A stretch of DNA of 64,000 nt from Ralstonia sp. UNC404CL21Col (lineage in GTDB: Bacteria > Pseudomonadota > Gammaproteobacteria > Burkholderiales > Burkholderiaceae): positions 1,364,001 through 1,428,000 of the forward strand of contig NZ_JIBE01000003.1 of the NCBI RefSeq assembly GCF_000620465.1. Reading direction: 5' to 3'. The position numbers and the translations under genes were made by a program. Shown here piece after piece: positions 44,073-52,573 of this stretch (position 1 is the first letter of the stretch; the number at the start of each line of letters is the position of its first letter). The notes beneath the pieces are model-generated. The model saw nothing but the letters and a program-made list of their open reading frames with translations, did no database searches and was not told the DNA's origin.

Positions 44073-44682
44073 AAGACAGATCCTTCAGCGCGTTGCTCAA
44101 CACCTCGCGCGTCACCTGCTGGGCTGCGTCCAGCGCTGTCGCAGACTTCTTGGCGCCGGCGGGCGGATTGGCGTTGCCCAGCGTGGTGTGGATCGCATGA
44201 CGCGCAGTCTTCACGATGGGGGTCGCCTGCCCCGGCGGCAGGTAGCTCACCGTGCAGATGTAGCCATCGGTGACAGCGCTGCCGGCCAGACCAAAGGTCA
44301 GACCCGTCACGAAACCCTTGGACGCGGCATCGTCCGTGATCGGCACGTTGTTCAGCGTGACGTTGAGCATGCCCACGTTCGGCGTCGGCTCTGTCGATAC
44401 CTTCGAGAAGAGGCCGGTTTCGATGACTTCCTTGGCGGCCGTGTCTTTCAGAAGCGTCGTCACGCGCGGGTTGGGCGCGCCTTTGGTTTGAAATTCGAAC
44501 ACCAGTTGCACCGGCTTCGGATCCGCAACCTTCTTCATTTCGGACGCCGGCACCGCTTTGGTCGCGGTGTCGACATAGAAGCTCGCGCAACCTGTCAACA
44601 TGGCTGCGCCGGTCAAAGCAGCGGCCATCACCATACGGCGGATGAAGCGCCCGCCCCCAAACTTGCTGTTGTTGTTTTGCAT
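44053..44682 (-). CDS. Predicted lipoprotein B, unknown function
   Basis: The 209-residue protein has a signal ending AAMLTGCASFYVDTATKAVP (lipobox LTGC). The mature domain includes PKPVQLVFEFQTKGAPNPRVTTLLKDTAAKEVIETGLFSKV and a glycine-rich FVTGLTFGLAGSAVTDGYICTV stretch that could be a membrane-associated loop. No family is named with confidence. It is the first gene of a two-gene unit with lipoprotein A. Confidence 0.75.
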   Translation of the reverse strand: MQNNNSKFGGGRFIRRMVMAAALTGAAMLTGCASFYVDTATKAVPASEMKKVADPKPVQLVFEFQTKGAPNPRVTTLLKDTAAKEVIETGLFSKVSTEPTPNVGMLNVTLNNVPITDDAASKGFVTGLTFGLAGSAVTDGYICTVSYLPPGQATPIVKTARHAIHTTLGNANPPAGAKKSATALDAAQQVTREVLSNALKDLSYDAAFN

Positions 44683-44888
44683 ACCCTGATTCTTCTTTGT
44701 GTGAGGTCGACTTCGGATACGTCGACGCAGGCGGTCAGCGTACTGGCGCGCCCCGCAGACGGCGCCCCGGAGGGGCTGGGGGATGCTATCAGAGGCGAAG
44801 TGAAGATCACGCCCTTTCGAAGAGGGGTATCGCGGCGGCTGGTGGGGCCGCTTCAGTCGGGCTCCGAACCCGGCGCATCGGCAAAATG

Positions 44889-44916
44889 AAAACCGCCCTT
44901 CAGGGCGGTTTTTTCT
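44889..44916. terminator. Rho-independent terminator
   Basis: AAAACCGCCCT, loop TC, AGGGCGGTTTT, then TTC. On the minus strand it lies 20 bp after the stop of the small cysteine-protease-like gene. Confidence 0.8.
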
Positions 44917-44935
44917 TGGACCTTCGCAGCAGCAA

Positions 44936-45448
44936 TCAAGCCGCCGTCACGCGAAAAGCCCGCCAGCGCGGCGAGTTGCCGTAGCGAGCGCGAATGCCCT
45001 GGCGCAGTTCAGCGGAGTTGCCGTACTGGAACAGGCCGTTCTCGATGTCGTAGAAGAGTTCGCGACCGGGGCGCGTGTCCACGGCTGTCGCGTGGCCGTA
45101 ATTGGACAGCCAGTACACGCCCGGCGTACCCGTCACGATATCGAGCAGCGCATCGAAGTTCACCGCGTTGGCAACTTGCACGCCATGCAGGTCCACGTTG
45201 CTCAGCAAGGTCAGCACGTCCTGCCCATTGCCATTCGGATCCCAGCGGAACTTAACCTGCAAGATGCCGGCGCGCAGCTTGCTCGGGTCGGAATCCTTGG
45301 GCGCGATCGACGCGTCCAGCGTGTTCTTGCACCAGAGCGCGCTGGCGGCGGCGCACCAGCCGAGGCGGCGTTCGGTGTCGGTGCCGCCGCCCTGTGTCTG
45401 CAGGCTCGAATAGTTGTTGTGCGATGTGTAGAGCGTCTGTTCTGCCAT
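44936..45448 (-). CDS. Small papain-fold cysteine protease candidate (YopT/C58-like)
   Basis: The 170-residue protein has no signal peptide. Three spaced motifs resemble those of the YopT/AvrPphB (peptidase C58) family: GWCAAASALW with C32, YGHATAVDT with H119, and LFYDIENGLFQY with D134. The Cys-His-Asp order and the FYD-x-ENGLFQY ending correspond to the HA...FFDPN.GEF pattern of those enzymes. The middle (RWDPNGNGQDVLTLLSNVDLHG) is not recognised. Other members of the papain-like clan are possible. YopT cleaves prenylated Rho GTPases; a target here is unknown. It is monocistronic, with a terminator downstream and an AraC-type gene divergent from it. Confidence 0.6.
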   Translation of the reverse strand: MAEQTLYTSHNNYSSLQTQGGGTDTERRLGWCAAASALWCKNTLDASIAPKDSDPSKLRAGILQVKFRWDPNGNGQDVLTLLSNVDLHGVQVANAVNFDALLDIVTGTPGVYWLSNYGHATAVDTRPGRELFYDIENGLFQYGNSAELRQGIRARYGNSPRWRAFRVTAA

Positions 45449-45690
45449 GATGTGGCCTCGTCATCCATGAGCGTGAGCCACCGGCTGTGTGCCGGCGCAC
45501 CGCAAGGAACCGCCCTCACGGCAAGACCCACTCTAGGGACGCCAGGGCAGCGCCGATATGCGCCGCATGTGCCCAACTTCGCCCCATGACAAGCGGCACG
45601 GGCCAAAGATCACGGCAGGCGATTGCGCAATTTCGATCAGGCGCGTCAAACCCGCCGGCGATACCGTATCGCCACCCAGGAGCCACCGCA

Positions 45691-46572
45691 TTGACCACCG
45701 CCACCGACCGCTACCTCGCCCGCTTCCGCGCCATGCTCGCCCACATCGACGCGCATCTGGAAGACACGCTCGACGTGGACGGGCTGGCCGGCGTGGCAGC
45801 GTTTTCGAGCTACCACTTCCACCGTCAGTTCTCGTTGCTGTTCGGCATGAACGTCGGGCGCTATGTGCAGTTGCTGCGCCTGAAGCGTGCCGCCCATCAA
45901 CTCGCCTATCGCGACGACGTGCGCATCACCGACATCGCGTTGGCGTGCGGGTACGAAGGGCCGGAGGCATTTGCTCGGGCGTTCCGCAGGCAGGCGGGCC
46001 AATCGCCGTCAGCCTTCCGGGCCGCGCCGCAGTGGGCATCCTGGGCGACCGATCTACAGGCGCTGCGCGCCCTCAGGAGCCAACACATGCCCGCACAACC
46101 GCACACCCAATCCGTTGAGATCGTCGAGCGCGAGGCCGTCGCCGTCGCCGCCATCGAGCACCGCGGCGACCCAGCACGCCTGGGCGAGACCCTTCGCACG
46201 TTCATCGCCTGGCGCCGCGAGCATCGGCTGCACCCCAGCGTTTCGGCCACGTACAACGTCGTCTACGACAACCCCGACGACGTGCCGCCCGAGGCGTTCC
46301 GCATGGACATCTGCGCGGCGACGCAGGCACCGATCGCCCCCAATGCGGCGGGCATCACCGGCAAGACGCTGGCAGGCGGGCGCTATGCCGTGCTGCGCCA
46401 CACGGGCTCCGACGACACGCTCGCCCAGAGCGTGGCGTACCTGTATGCCGATTGGCTGCCCGCCAGCGGCGAGGAGCTGCGCGACGCGCCGTTGCTGTTC
46501 CAGCGCGTGCGCTTCTACCCCGACGTGCCCGAGCACGAAGCCGTGACCGACGTGCTGCTGCCGCTCAGATGA
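45691..46572 (+). CDS. AraC-family regulator fused to a GyrI-like effector domain
   Basis: The 293-residue protein starts at TTG 45691 behind AGGAG; no ATG is available. The N-terminal 110 residues hold the double helix-turn-helix of AraC proteins (VDGLAGVAAFSSYHFHRQF and RITDIALACGYEGPEAFARAFRRQAGQSP). The remainder is a GyrI-like small-molecule binding domain (VEIVEREAVAVAAIEHRGDP, then GKTLAGGRYAVLRHTG), as in Rob/SoxS-type and MerR-GyrI regulators. Such proteins usually activate efflux or detoxification genes. The target is not obvious; the neighbours are the C58-like gene and a convergent phosphatase gene. Confidence 0.88.
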   Translation: MTTATDRYLARFRAMLAHIDAHLEDTLDVDGLAGVAAFSSYHFHRQFSLLFGMNVGRYVQLLRLKRAAHQLAYRDDVRITDIALACGYEGPEAFARAFRRQAGQSPSAFRAAPQWASWATDLQALRALRSQHMPAQPHTQSVEIVEREAVAVAAIEHRGDPARLGETLRTFIAWRREHRLHPSVSATYNVVYDNPDDVPPEAFRMDICAATQAPIAPNAAGITGKTLAGGRYAVLRHTGSDDTLAQSVAYLYADWLPASGEELRDAPLLFQRVRFYPDVPEHEAVTDVLLPLR

Positions 46573-46584
46573 CCGGTCAGACAA

Positions 46585-48573
46585 TCAGGCGTCCAGGTGG
46601 ATCTGGATGCCGGTGGCCGTGTAAATGGCCGTGGCCTTGAAGCCGTCCACCACCACCGATGAGAACTGGCGGTTGCTGCCCGCGCCATCTACCACGGCGA
46701 TGGTGTCGCCCACCTTGGGCGCGTAGCCGTTCACGAACTTCACGTGCAGCGTGCCGCCGGCAATCGTGGTGAGGCCGGCCACGCTCAGCTTGCCCTGACC
46801 GTTCGGGCCGATGGCGAGGTCGAGCGTGGTGCCCTGCAGTTGCGTGAACTTGCCCGCAATGGCCACCGCCGCCGGCGCGTTGACCGCCAGCGTGCCGGCG
46901 CCGACATACACGTCGCCCGTGCCGAATGCGTTGGCCGAATCGGCTTCCAGCACACCGCCTGCGACCTGCGTGCCGCCGGTGTACGTGTTGGCGCCTGCCA
47001 GACGCAGCCGGCCGGTGCCCTGCAGCGTGAGCTTGCCCGCGCCCGAGATGGCATTGCGCCACGTATCGGCCGCGTTGAAGCCGCCCTGCGTTGCATCCAT
47101 CGACACGATCACGTTGCCGTTGAACGCGCCGTAGCCGTCGGCCGCCGCGAACAGGTTGAGGCGGCCCCAGCCTTCGGCGTCGTCGAGCACGGGGTAGCCG
47201 GATGCCAGCTCCGTCGTCTTCAGCACCACGCGGCGCTGATCGGCGCTCAGGTACGGGAAGCGCGTTTCCAGCAGCACCTCGGCGCCCTTGGGCACCACCG
47301 GCGCCAGCGTCGTCGCGCCGATCTGCGTGAAGCCAAACGTCATGCGGCGCGTGAAATTGGCCTGATTGGTGGCGTAGTCGGCAAAGCGGTCGGTGGCCGG
47401 CGTGCCGGACTGGGCCAGCGCCGGGAAGGTCGTCGCATCCGTGCCGGTCTGCGCCATCAGCGCGGTGTGCGCCTGCGTGAAGGCGGCCGCCTTGAGCGCG
47501 GCATTGGCCGGGTCGACGAGGTTGGCTGCGGCGGCGGCAATGCCGATCATGCGGCCTGACATCACGTCCAGCGGCGAATGCATGCCGGCCAGGATGCGGT
47601 TCTCGCCCAGCTCCAGACCACGCGACAGCATCTGCTGGAAGCGCTCGGGCACCAGGTATGCCATGGCCACGGCATCGCGCGTCGCCTCGGCCGAGTGGCC
47701 GCTGATGAAGCCGCCGTCGGTGGCGGGGGTCGGGCTCTCGGCCGGCACCAGCGTCGGCACGACCGCCACGCTGCTGCTCCAGCGGTACGGTCGCGCATAT
47801 TTGTAGAAGCGCTTGGCCGGCTCGGTAGAAGCGTTGTTGCCGACCGTGTTGATCAGGTCGACCACCTTGCCGAACGCGGTGTTGCCGCCCGAGGTGCCCA
47901 CGCCCGTGTTGTTGCCGCTGTCGTTGTAAAGCACGGTGGTGGCATCGGCCGGCACGGTGGTAATGGACGTCGTCTGCTGCGCGAGCGTGCGCCACGCGGT
48001 GGTCAGCGGCCCCATGCCGTCGGTCACGCTGTAGCCCTTGCCGCGGCGGTCGTCAAAGTACGCCGCATCGGCCTGCGCCTGCGTGCGGTTGGCGGTGGCG
48101 TTCACCACGTATTGAACGTTTGCGTTCAAGACCGGCAGATTGAGCTGCGTGCCGCCGGCCGTGCCGTCGTTGGGCAGGCCCGTCCACGTGGAGGCGACCA
48201 CCGCCGGGAACGACCCGTTGGCCGGCGCGTTCACGCCCGCATCGACGATCTCCGTCAGCGGCTGCCAGAGGTCGAGAAAGCGCGTGAACAGGCGCACACC
48301 GGCGTTGGTGCCCAGCGTGGCGTAGCGCGCATCGCCGCGCTGGTTGGTGGCGATGTTGTCGACGAAGGCCGGCACGCCGGTGGCCACGGCCGCCGTGTCG
48401 ACAAAGCCGGGGTCTGCCGGCGGCGCCGGAATGGCCTGCGTGGTGGCAACGGGCGTGCTGCTGGTGTTGTCATCGCCGCCGCCGCACGCGGTGAGCGCGA
48501 GGGCGCCGAAAAGTGCAACGAGGCTGGAGCAAAGACGCGGACGGGAAAACGCGGGGCGGACAGTGAAGGACAT
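46585..48573 (-). CDS. Phosphatase (PAP2/acid phosphatase) lipoprotein with autotransporter-type beta strands
   Basis: The 662-residue protein has a lipoprotein signal (ALTACGGGDD) and then the class A acid phosphatase signature spread over about 210-340: K(x6)RP as KRFYKYARP, then SGHSAEAT, then R-x5-H-x3-D as RILAGMHSPLD. From about 490 to 620 it changes to short glycine-rich repeats of the autotransporter-associated beta strand type (LQGTGRLRLAGANTYTGGT, VAGGVLEADSANAFGTGDV). The barrel of a true autotransporter is missing. Start at ATG 48573; the frame upstream to 48663 lacks signal character. It is probably anchored in the outer membrane with the beta helix outside. Confidence 0.82.
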   Translation of the reverse strand: MSFTVRPAFSRPRLCSSLVALFGALALTACGGGDDNTSSTPVATTQAIPAPPADPGFVDTAAVATGVPAFVDNIATNQRGDARYATLGTNAGVRLFTRFLDLWQPLTEIVDAGVNAPANGSFPAVVASTWTGLPNDGTAGGTQLNLPVLNANVQYVVNATANRTQAQADAAYFDDRRGKGYSVTDGMGPLTTAWRTLAQQTTSITTVPADATTVLYNDSGNNTGVGTSGGNTAFGKVVDLINTVGNNASTEPAKRFYKYARPYRWSSSVAVVPTLVPAESPTPATDGGFISGHSAEATRDAVAMAYLVPERFQQMLSRGLELGENRILAGMHSPLDVMSGRMIGIAAAAANLVDPANAALKAAAFTQAHTALMAQTGTDATTFPALAQSGTPATDRFADYATNQANFTRRMTFGFTQIGATTLAPVVPKGAEVLLETRFPYLSADQRRVVLKTTELASGYPVLDDAEGWGRLNLFAAADGYGAFNGNVIVSMDATQGGFNAADTWRNAISGAGKLTLQGTGRLRLAGANTYTGGTQVAGGVLEADSANAFGTGDVYVGAGTLAVNAPAAVAIAGKFTQLQGTTLDLAIGPNGQGKLSVAGLTTIAGGTLHVKFVNGYAPKVGDTIAVVDGAGSNRQFSSVVVDGFKATAIYTATGIQIHLDA

Positions 48574-48739
48574 GGTGCGGCGGGCTTGCAACCCGCAAAG
48601 AGCGCTGGAAAGCCCAGCAGTCTCGGCACGCGCCATGAAATAACGGTGACGTTTCGTTGACAAATCCGCGTGATCTTCGCCCTACGTTGGGGCATCTCGC
48701 GTCATGACAGCGCTGCCAGTGAGTTATGTCACAGAGTGA

Positions 48740-48745
48740 TATAAT
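48740..48745 (+). promoter_or_regulatory. -10 element upstream of the HPP-CBS gene
   Basis: A perfect TATAAT lies 61 bp before the ATG at 48807. No convincing -35 was seen at the right distance. Confidence 0.4.
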
Positions 48746-48806
48746 CGCCGACCGCATTCTTTGACCTCTGGTGAAGCCTGGTCCGGGCAATCGCCGTCTG
48801 TCGACC

Positions 48807-49955
48807 ATGTCCGCTTCACCGCTGCATCCCGCCCTGCGCCGCTGGCTCCACAGCTTCATTCCCGCACCCGTAACCGTGCGCTGGAGCGAACGCATGCGTT
48901 CCGCCGTCGGCGCCCTCATCGGCATCCTGTTTACCGGCACGATGATGAAGATGGTGCCGGGCGCGGCCACGCTGATCCCGCTGCTGGTCGCGCCGATGGG
49001 CGCCTCGGCCGTGCTGCTGTTTGCGGTGCCGGCCAGCCCGCTCGCGCAGCCGTGGTCCATCATCGGCGGCAACCTGGTGGCGGCCACCGCGGGCGTCACG
49101 TGCGCGCTGCTGGTCAATGACCCGGTGATTGCATCGGCGCTGGCCGTCTCGGCAGCGATTGCCGGCATGTTTGCCCTGCGCTGCGTGCACCCGCCTTCGG
49201 GGGCGGTGGCGCTCACCGCCGTGATTGGCGGCCCGGCCGTGCATGCGCTGGGCTATCGCTTCGTGCTGGAGCCGATCCTGATCCAGTCAGCGCTGCTGCT
49301 GGTGGGCGCGCTGGTGTACCACGCGGCCACGGGCCACCGCTATCCGCACGCGCAACGCCTGCCCGCCGCCGAGCGTCCGCCCACCGCAGCCGGCTTCAGC
49401 CGCGCCGACATCGTCGCTGCGCTGCGCCGCCAGAGCGAGCTGCTGGACATCGACCCGGAAGACATCGAAGCCGTGCTGCGCGAGATGCAGCTGCAGGCCT
49501 ACACGCGCACGTTCCACGCACTCACGTGCGCCGACATCATGACCACGCCGGTGGTCACGGTCTTGGCCGGCACATCGATCCCGCGTGCGCTGCAACTGCT
49601 GCGTCAGCATGGCTTCAAGGCATTGCCGGTGGTGGACGAAGACAGGCGCGTGGTGGGCATCGTCACGCGCGCCGACCTGCTCGGCCTGGCGCCCGCAGAC
49701 CTGCGCCAGACGCTGCGCCGCTGGTTCAGCATCGGCGCGCTCACACCGCCGCGCGTGGCCGACCACATGAAGACGCGCGTGCAGACCATCGCGGCCAGTG
49801 CGCCCATGTCGGACCTGGTGCCGATGTTTGCCAGCGCCGGCCACCACCACATTCCGGTGCTGGATGCCGACGGCCGGCTGGCCGGCATCGTTACCGAATC
49901 CGACTTGGTGGGCGGGCTGTATCGTCAGGCGAACATCGCGCCCCAGGCGGCCTGA
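48807..49955 (+). CDS. HPP-family integral membrane protein with CBS pair
   Basis: The 382-residue protein has an HPP domain (about 1-170) with four membrane segments and the name-giving motif RCVHPPSGAVALTAVIGG near 113-130. Two CBS domains follow (about 235-380; HALTCADIMTTPVVTV and VADHMKTRVQTIAASAP). CBS pairs bind adenosyl nucleotides and act as sensors. HPP proteins in plants and cyanobacteria transport nitrite, so an ion transport role gated by nucleotides is possible. A GTG at 48771 is an alternative start. Confidence 0.9.
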   Translation: MSASPLHPALRRWLHSFIPAPVTVRWSERMRSAVGALIGILFTGTMMKMVPGAATLIPLLVAPMGASAVLLFAVPASPLAQPWSIIGGNLVAATAGVTCALLVNDPVIASALAVSAAIAGMFALRCVHPPSGAVALTAVIGGPAVHALGYRFVLEPILIQSALLLVGALVYHAATGHRYPHAQRLPAAERPPTAAGFSRADIVAALRRQSELLDIDPEDIEAVLREMQLQAYTRTFHALTCADIMTTPVVTVLAGTSIPRALQLLRQHGFKALPVVDEDRRVVGIVTRADLLGLAPADLRQTLRRWFSIGALTPPRVADHMKTRVQTIAASAPMSDLVPMFASAGHHHIPVLDADGRLAGIVTESDLVGGLYRQANIAPQAA

Positions 49956-50004
49956 CGCGTCAGCACATCAGGCGCCCGAGCGCCCGACTGCGCCTGCCCT
50001 GCCG

Positions 50005-50910
50005 TCACAGCGCATCCCAACGCCAGTCCTGCTGGAGCCGGTCCCGAACGTAGTCGACAAACACGCGCACGCGCGGCGCAAGGTGCTGGCTGTGCGGATA
50101 GATCGCGTGCAGCGGTGCCGCCGACACCGAATGCCCCGGCAGCACGCGCACCAGGCGCCCGGCCAACAGATCGTCGCCCACGTCCCAGATGGATTTGACG
50201 GCAATGCCCGCGCCCTCGGCGGCCAGCGCATGCGCGGCTTCGCCGTCGTTGGTGACGATGGAGGCCGTCACGCGCACGGTGTGCTCTTCGCCACCGCCGC
50301 TGAAGCGCCAGTCTGCGCGGCGCTGGTCACCGATGAGGATGCACCGATGGCGCACGAGGTCTGCCGGATGCGCCGGCGCGCCGTGCTCGGCCACGTATGC
50401 CGGCGAGGCACATAGCACCCGGAAGTTCGGGGCCAGCGGCCGCGCAATCAGCGTCGAATCGGTCAGCGCGCCGAAGCGGATGGCCATGTCGTAACCACTG
50501 TCGATCAGGTCGACCACGGCGTCGGTCAGCTCCAGCTGCACGCTCAGTTGCGGATGCTCGCGCTGAAACGCCGCCACGATGGGCGCAATGCGCCGTCGCC
50601 CGAGCTGCCCCGGCGCCGTCACGCGCAGCAGGCCACTCACGGCCTGGCGACGCTGCATCAGCAGCGACTCGGCCTGTTCGATTTCATCGAGGATGCGCAC
50701 CACGCGGCTGTGGAACAGCACGCCCTCTTCGGTCAGCGTCTGACGGCGCGTGGTGCGCTGGATCAGGCGTACGCCCAAGGCGGTTTCGAGCTGCGCCAGG
50801 CGCTTGCTCACGACGGACAGCGGCAAATCCATCTCGCGTGCCGCGCCCGACAGACTGCCGGCGGAAACGATACGGGCAAACGAAATGAGCGCGGGCAGGT
50901 TGTCGAGCAT
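50005..50910 (-). CDS. LysR-family regulator
   Basis: The 301-residue protein has the LysR helix-turn-helix near 17-48 (GSLSGAAREMDLPLSVVSKRLAQLETALG) and a substrate-binding domain from about 90, of the branch with LTDAVVDLIDSGYDMAIRFGALTDS. It is divergent from the polysaccharide-deacetylase gene with 106 bp between, so it may control the deacetylase, tautomerase and MFS genes. No clear symmetric site was noted in the gap. Confidence 0.9.
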   Translation of the reverse strand: MLDNLPALISFARIVSAGSLSGAAREMDLPLSVVSKRLAQLETALGVRLIQRTTRRQTLTEEGVLFHSRVVRILDEIEQAESLLMQRRQAVSGLLRVTAPGQLGRRRIAPIVAAFQREHPQLSVQLELTDAVVDLIDSGYDMAIRFGALTDSTLIARPLAPNFRVLCASPAYVAEHGAPAHPADLVRHRCILIGDQRRADWRFSGGGEEHTVRVTASIVTNDGEAAHALAAEGAGIAVKSIWDVGDDLLAGRLVRVLPGHSVSAAPLHAIYPHSQHLAPRVRVFVDYVRDRLQQDWRWDAL

Positions 50911-51016
50911 GAGGCAATTCTTCGCGTTTCGGAAAGGATGTTTCCTATTGGCAGCGGTATTTCAGCGATTTCGCGAAGGCTAGCATGCCTCGGTCTTTCA
51001 CGTTAGCGCTTGCGCC

Positions 51017-52072
51017 ATGACCCGACTGCCTGATACCCCGCCCTCCACCGACGCTCGCGTCGACACCGCTGCCCAGCCGCACGCCGGCCGCCGCACGTTT
51101 CTCAGCCGTGCAGGCGCCGGGGCAGGCGCCCTGGCCGCTGGCGCGCTGCTGGCCGGCAACGCCGCCGCACAAACACCGCGGGCCAGCGGCCCTGCAGCTG
51201 CTGGCGCGCCAGGCGCAGGCCAGTTCTGGCCAGACGGCATTCGCCTCATCATCTCCATCTCGATGCAGTTCGAAGCCGGCGGCCAGCCGCCCAAAGGCAC
51301 CGACAGCCCGTTCCCCAAGATCGACTTTCCGGCCAGCATGCCGTCCGACCCGGCCACCAACACGTGGTTTGCCTACGGCTACCGCGAGGGCATTCCGCGC
51401 ATGCTTGACCTGTGGGACCGACACGGCGTGAAGGTCACCTCGCACATGATCGGCGAGGCGGCGCAACGCCACCCCGAACTCGCGCGCGAGATCGTCGCAC
51501 GCGGCCACGAGGCCGCCGGGCACGGCCCGCGCTGGAGTTCGCAATACGCCATGACGCGCGCCCAGGAACGCGCCTTCCTGAGCGAAGCCATGACGATGGT
51601 CGAGGCGGTGACGGGCCAGCGCCCCGTTGGCTACAACTGCAACTGGCTGCGACGCGGCCCCAACACGCTGTCGCTGCTGCAGGAGCTGGGCTACCTGTAT
51701 CACATCGACGACCTGAGCCGCGACGAGCCCTTCATCGAGCAGGTCAACGGCCGCGACTTCGTGGTCGTGCCCTACACGCTGCGCAACAACGACATCCTGC
51801 TGATCGAAGGCCGCAACTACTCGCCATCGGCCTTCCTCGAGCAGATCAAGCTCGACTTCGACCAGCTCTACGAAGAAGCCGGCTCGCGCCGCCGCATGAT
51901 GTCGATCAGCGCGCACGACCGCATCAGCGGCACGCCGCAGATGGTGCGCGCGTGGGACGCCTTCCTCCGCTATGCCAAGCAGCATCCCGGCGTGGCCTTC
52001 CTGCGCAAGGACGAGATCGCCCGCCACACGGCCGCAAGCCCGTTGAGCGTGCGCGAGCCCGAAACCATCTGA
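51017..52072 (+). CDS. Tat-exported polysaccharide deacetylase family protein
   Basis: The 351-residue protein has a twin-arginine signal (GRRTFLSRAGAGAGALAAGALLAGNAAAQ), so it is exported folded. The NodB-like fold includes DGIRLIISISMQFEAGG, VTSHMIGEAAQRHPELAREIVARGHEAAGHG (the H-x4-H zinc region) and RPVGYNCNWLRRGPN. The usual initial TFDD is not present, replaced by ISISMQFE; such variants occur in the allantoinase/PuuE-like branch. The substrate may thus be a small amide or ureide instead of a polysaccharide. The tautomerase and MFS genes that follow may be in the same operon. Confidence 0.83.
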   Translation: MTRLPDTPPSTDARVDTAAQPHAGRRTFLSRAGAGAGALAAGALLAGNAAAQTPRASGPAAAGAPGAGQFWPDGIRLIISISMQFEAGGQPPKGTDSPFPKIDFPASMPSDPATNTWFAYGYREGIPRMLDLWDRHGVKVTSHMIGEAAQRHPELAREIVARGHEAAGHGPRWSSQYAMTRAQERAFLSEAMTMVEAVTGQRPVGYNCNWLRRGPNTLSLLQELGYLYHIDDLSRDEPFIEQVNGRDFVVVPYTLRNNDILLIEGRNYSPSAFLEQIKLDFDQLYEEAGSRRRMMSISAHDRISGTPQMVRAWDAFLRYAKQHPGVAFLRKDEIARHTAASPLSVREPETI

Positions 52073-52143
52073 CGCCGGCCCGGCGGCGGCGCTGCATGCC
52101 CGCCGCCCGGCTGCTCGCCTACCCAGTCTCTGCACGCACTGCC

Positions 52144-52518
52144 ATGCCGCATATCGTGATCGAAGCGACCGAGCCGCTGGCACGTCGCCTGGATTTTCCC
52201 GCGCTGTTGCGCACGATCCACCAGCAGTTGGCCGACAGCGGCAGCGCACGGCTGAGCGACCTCAAGAGCCGCGTCCACATCGCCGGGACGTTTCTTTCCG
52301 GTGACAACGCGCAAGCGCAGTTCGTCGTCGCCCGCCTGGTGCTGACCAACCCGCGCCCTGCCCAGATGCAGCGCGACATGGCCGCGACCATCCACGACGT
52401 TCTGCGCGATGCCATTGCCGCCCGCGCAGATGCCGGCGCCTGGTGGCAATGCTGCGTGCTGGTGGAAACGCTCGACCGGACGCTGTACCAGAAGACCGAC
52501 TCGCGGGCGCCCGGCTAG
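52144..52518 (+). CDS. 5-carboxymethyl-2-hydroxymuconate isomerase family protein (tautomerase)
   Basis: The 124-residue protein starts MPHIVIEATEPLARRLD. Proline 2 becomes the catalytic N-terminal proline of the tautomerase fold after methionine removal. The rest matches the CHMI family length and layout (VHIAGTFLSGDN; FVVARLVLTNPRP). True CHMI acts in homoprotocatechuate breakdown; no other gene of that pathway is nearby, so the substrate here is uncertain. Located 71 bp after the deacetylase gene. Confidence 0.82.
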   Translation: MPHIVIEATEPLARRLDFPALLRTIHQQLADSGSARLSDLKSRVHIAGTFLSGDNAQAQFVVARLVLTNPRPAQMQRDMAATIHDVLRDAIAARADAGAWWQCCVLVETLDRTLYQKTDSRAPG

Positions 52519-52573
52519 CCCGTCAGTCAACACCGCACGCCGCAACACACACAACAACACCCAAGGAGACCTC

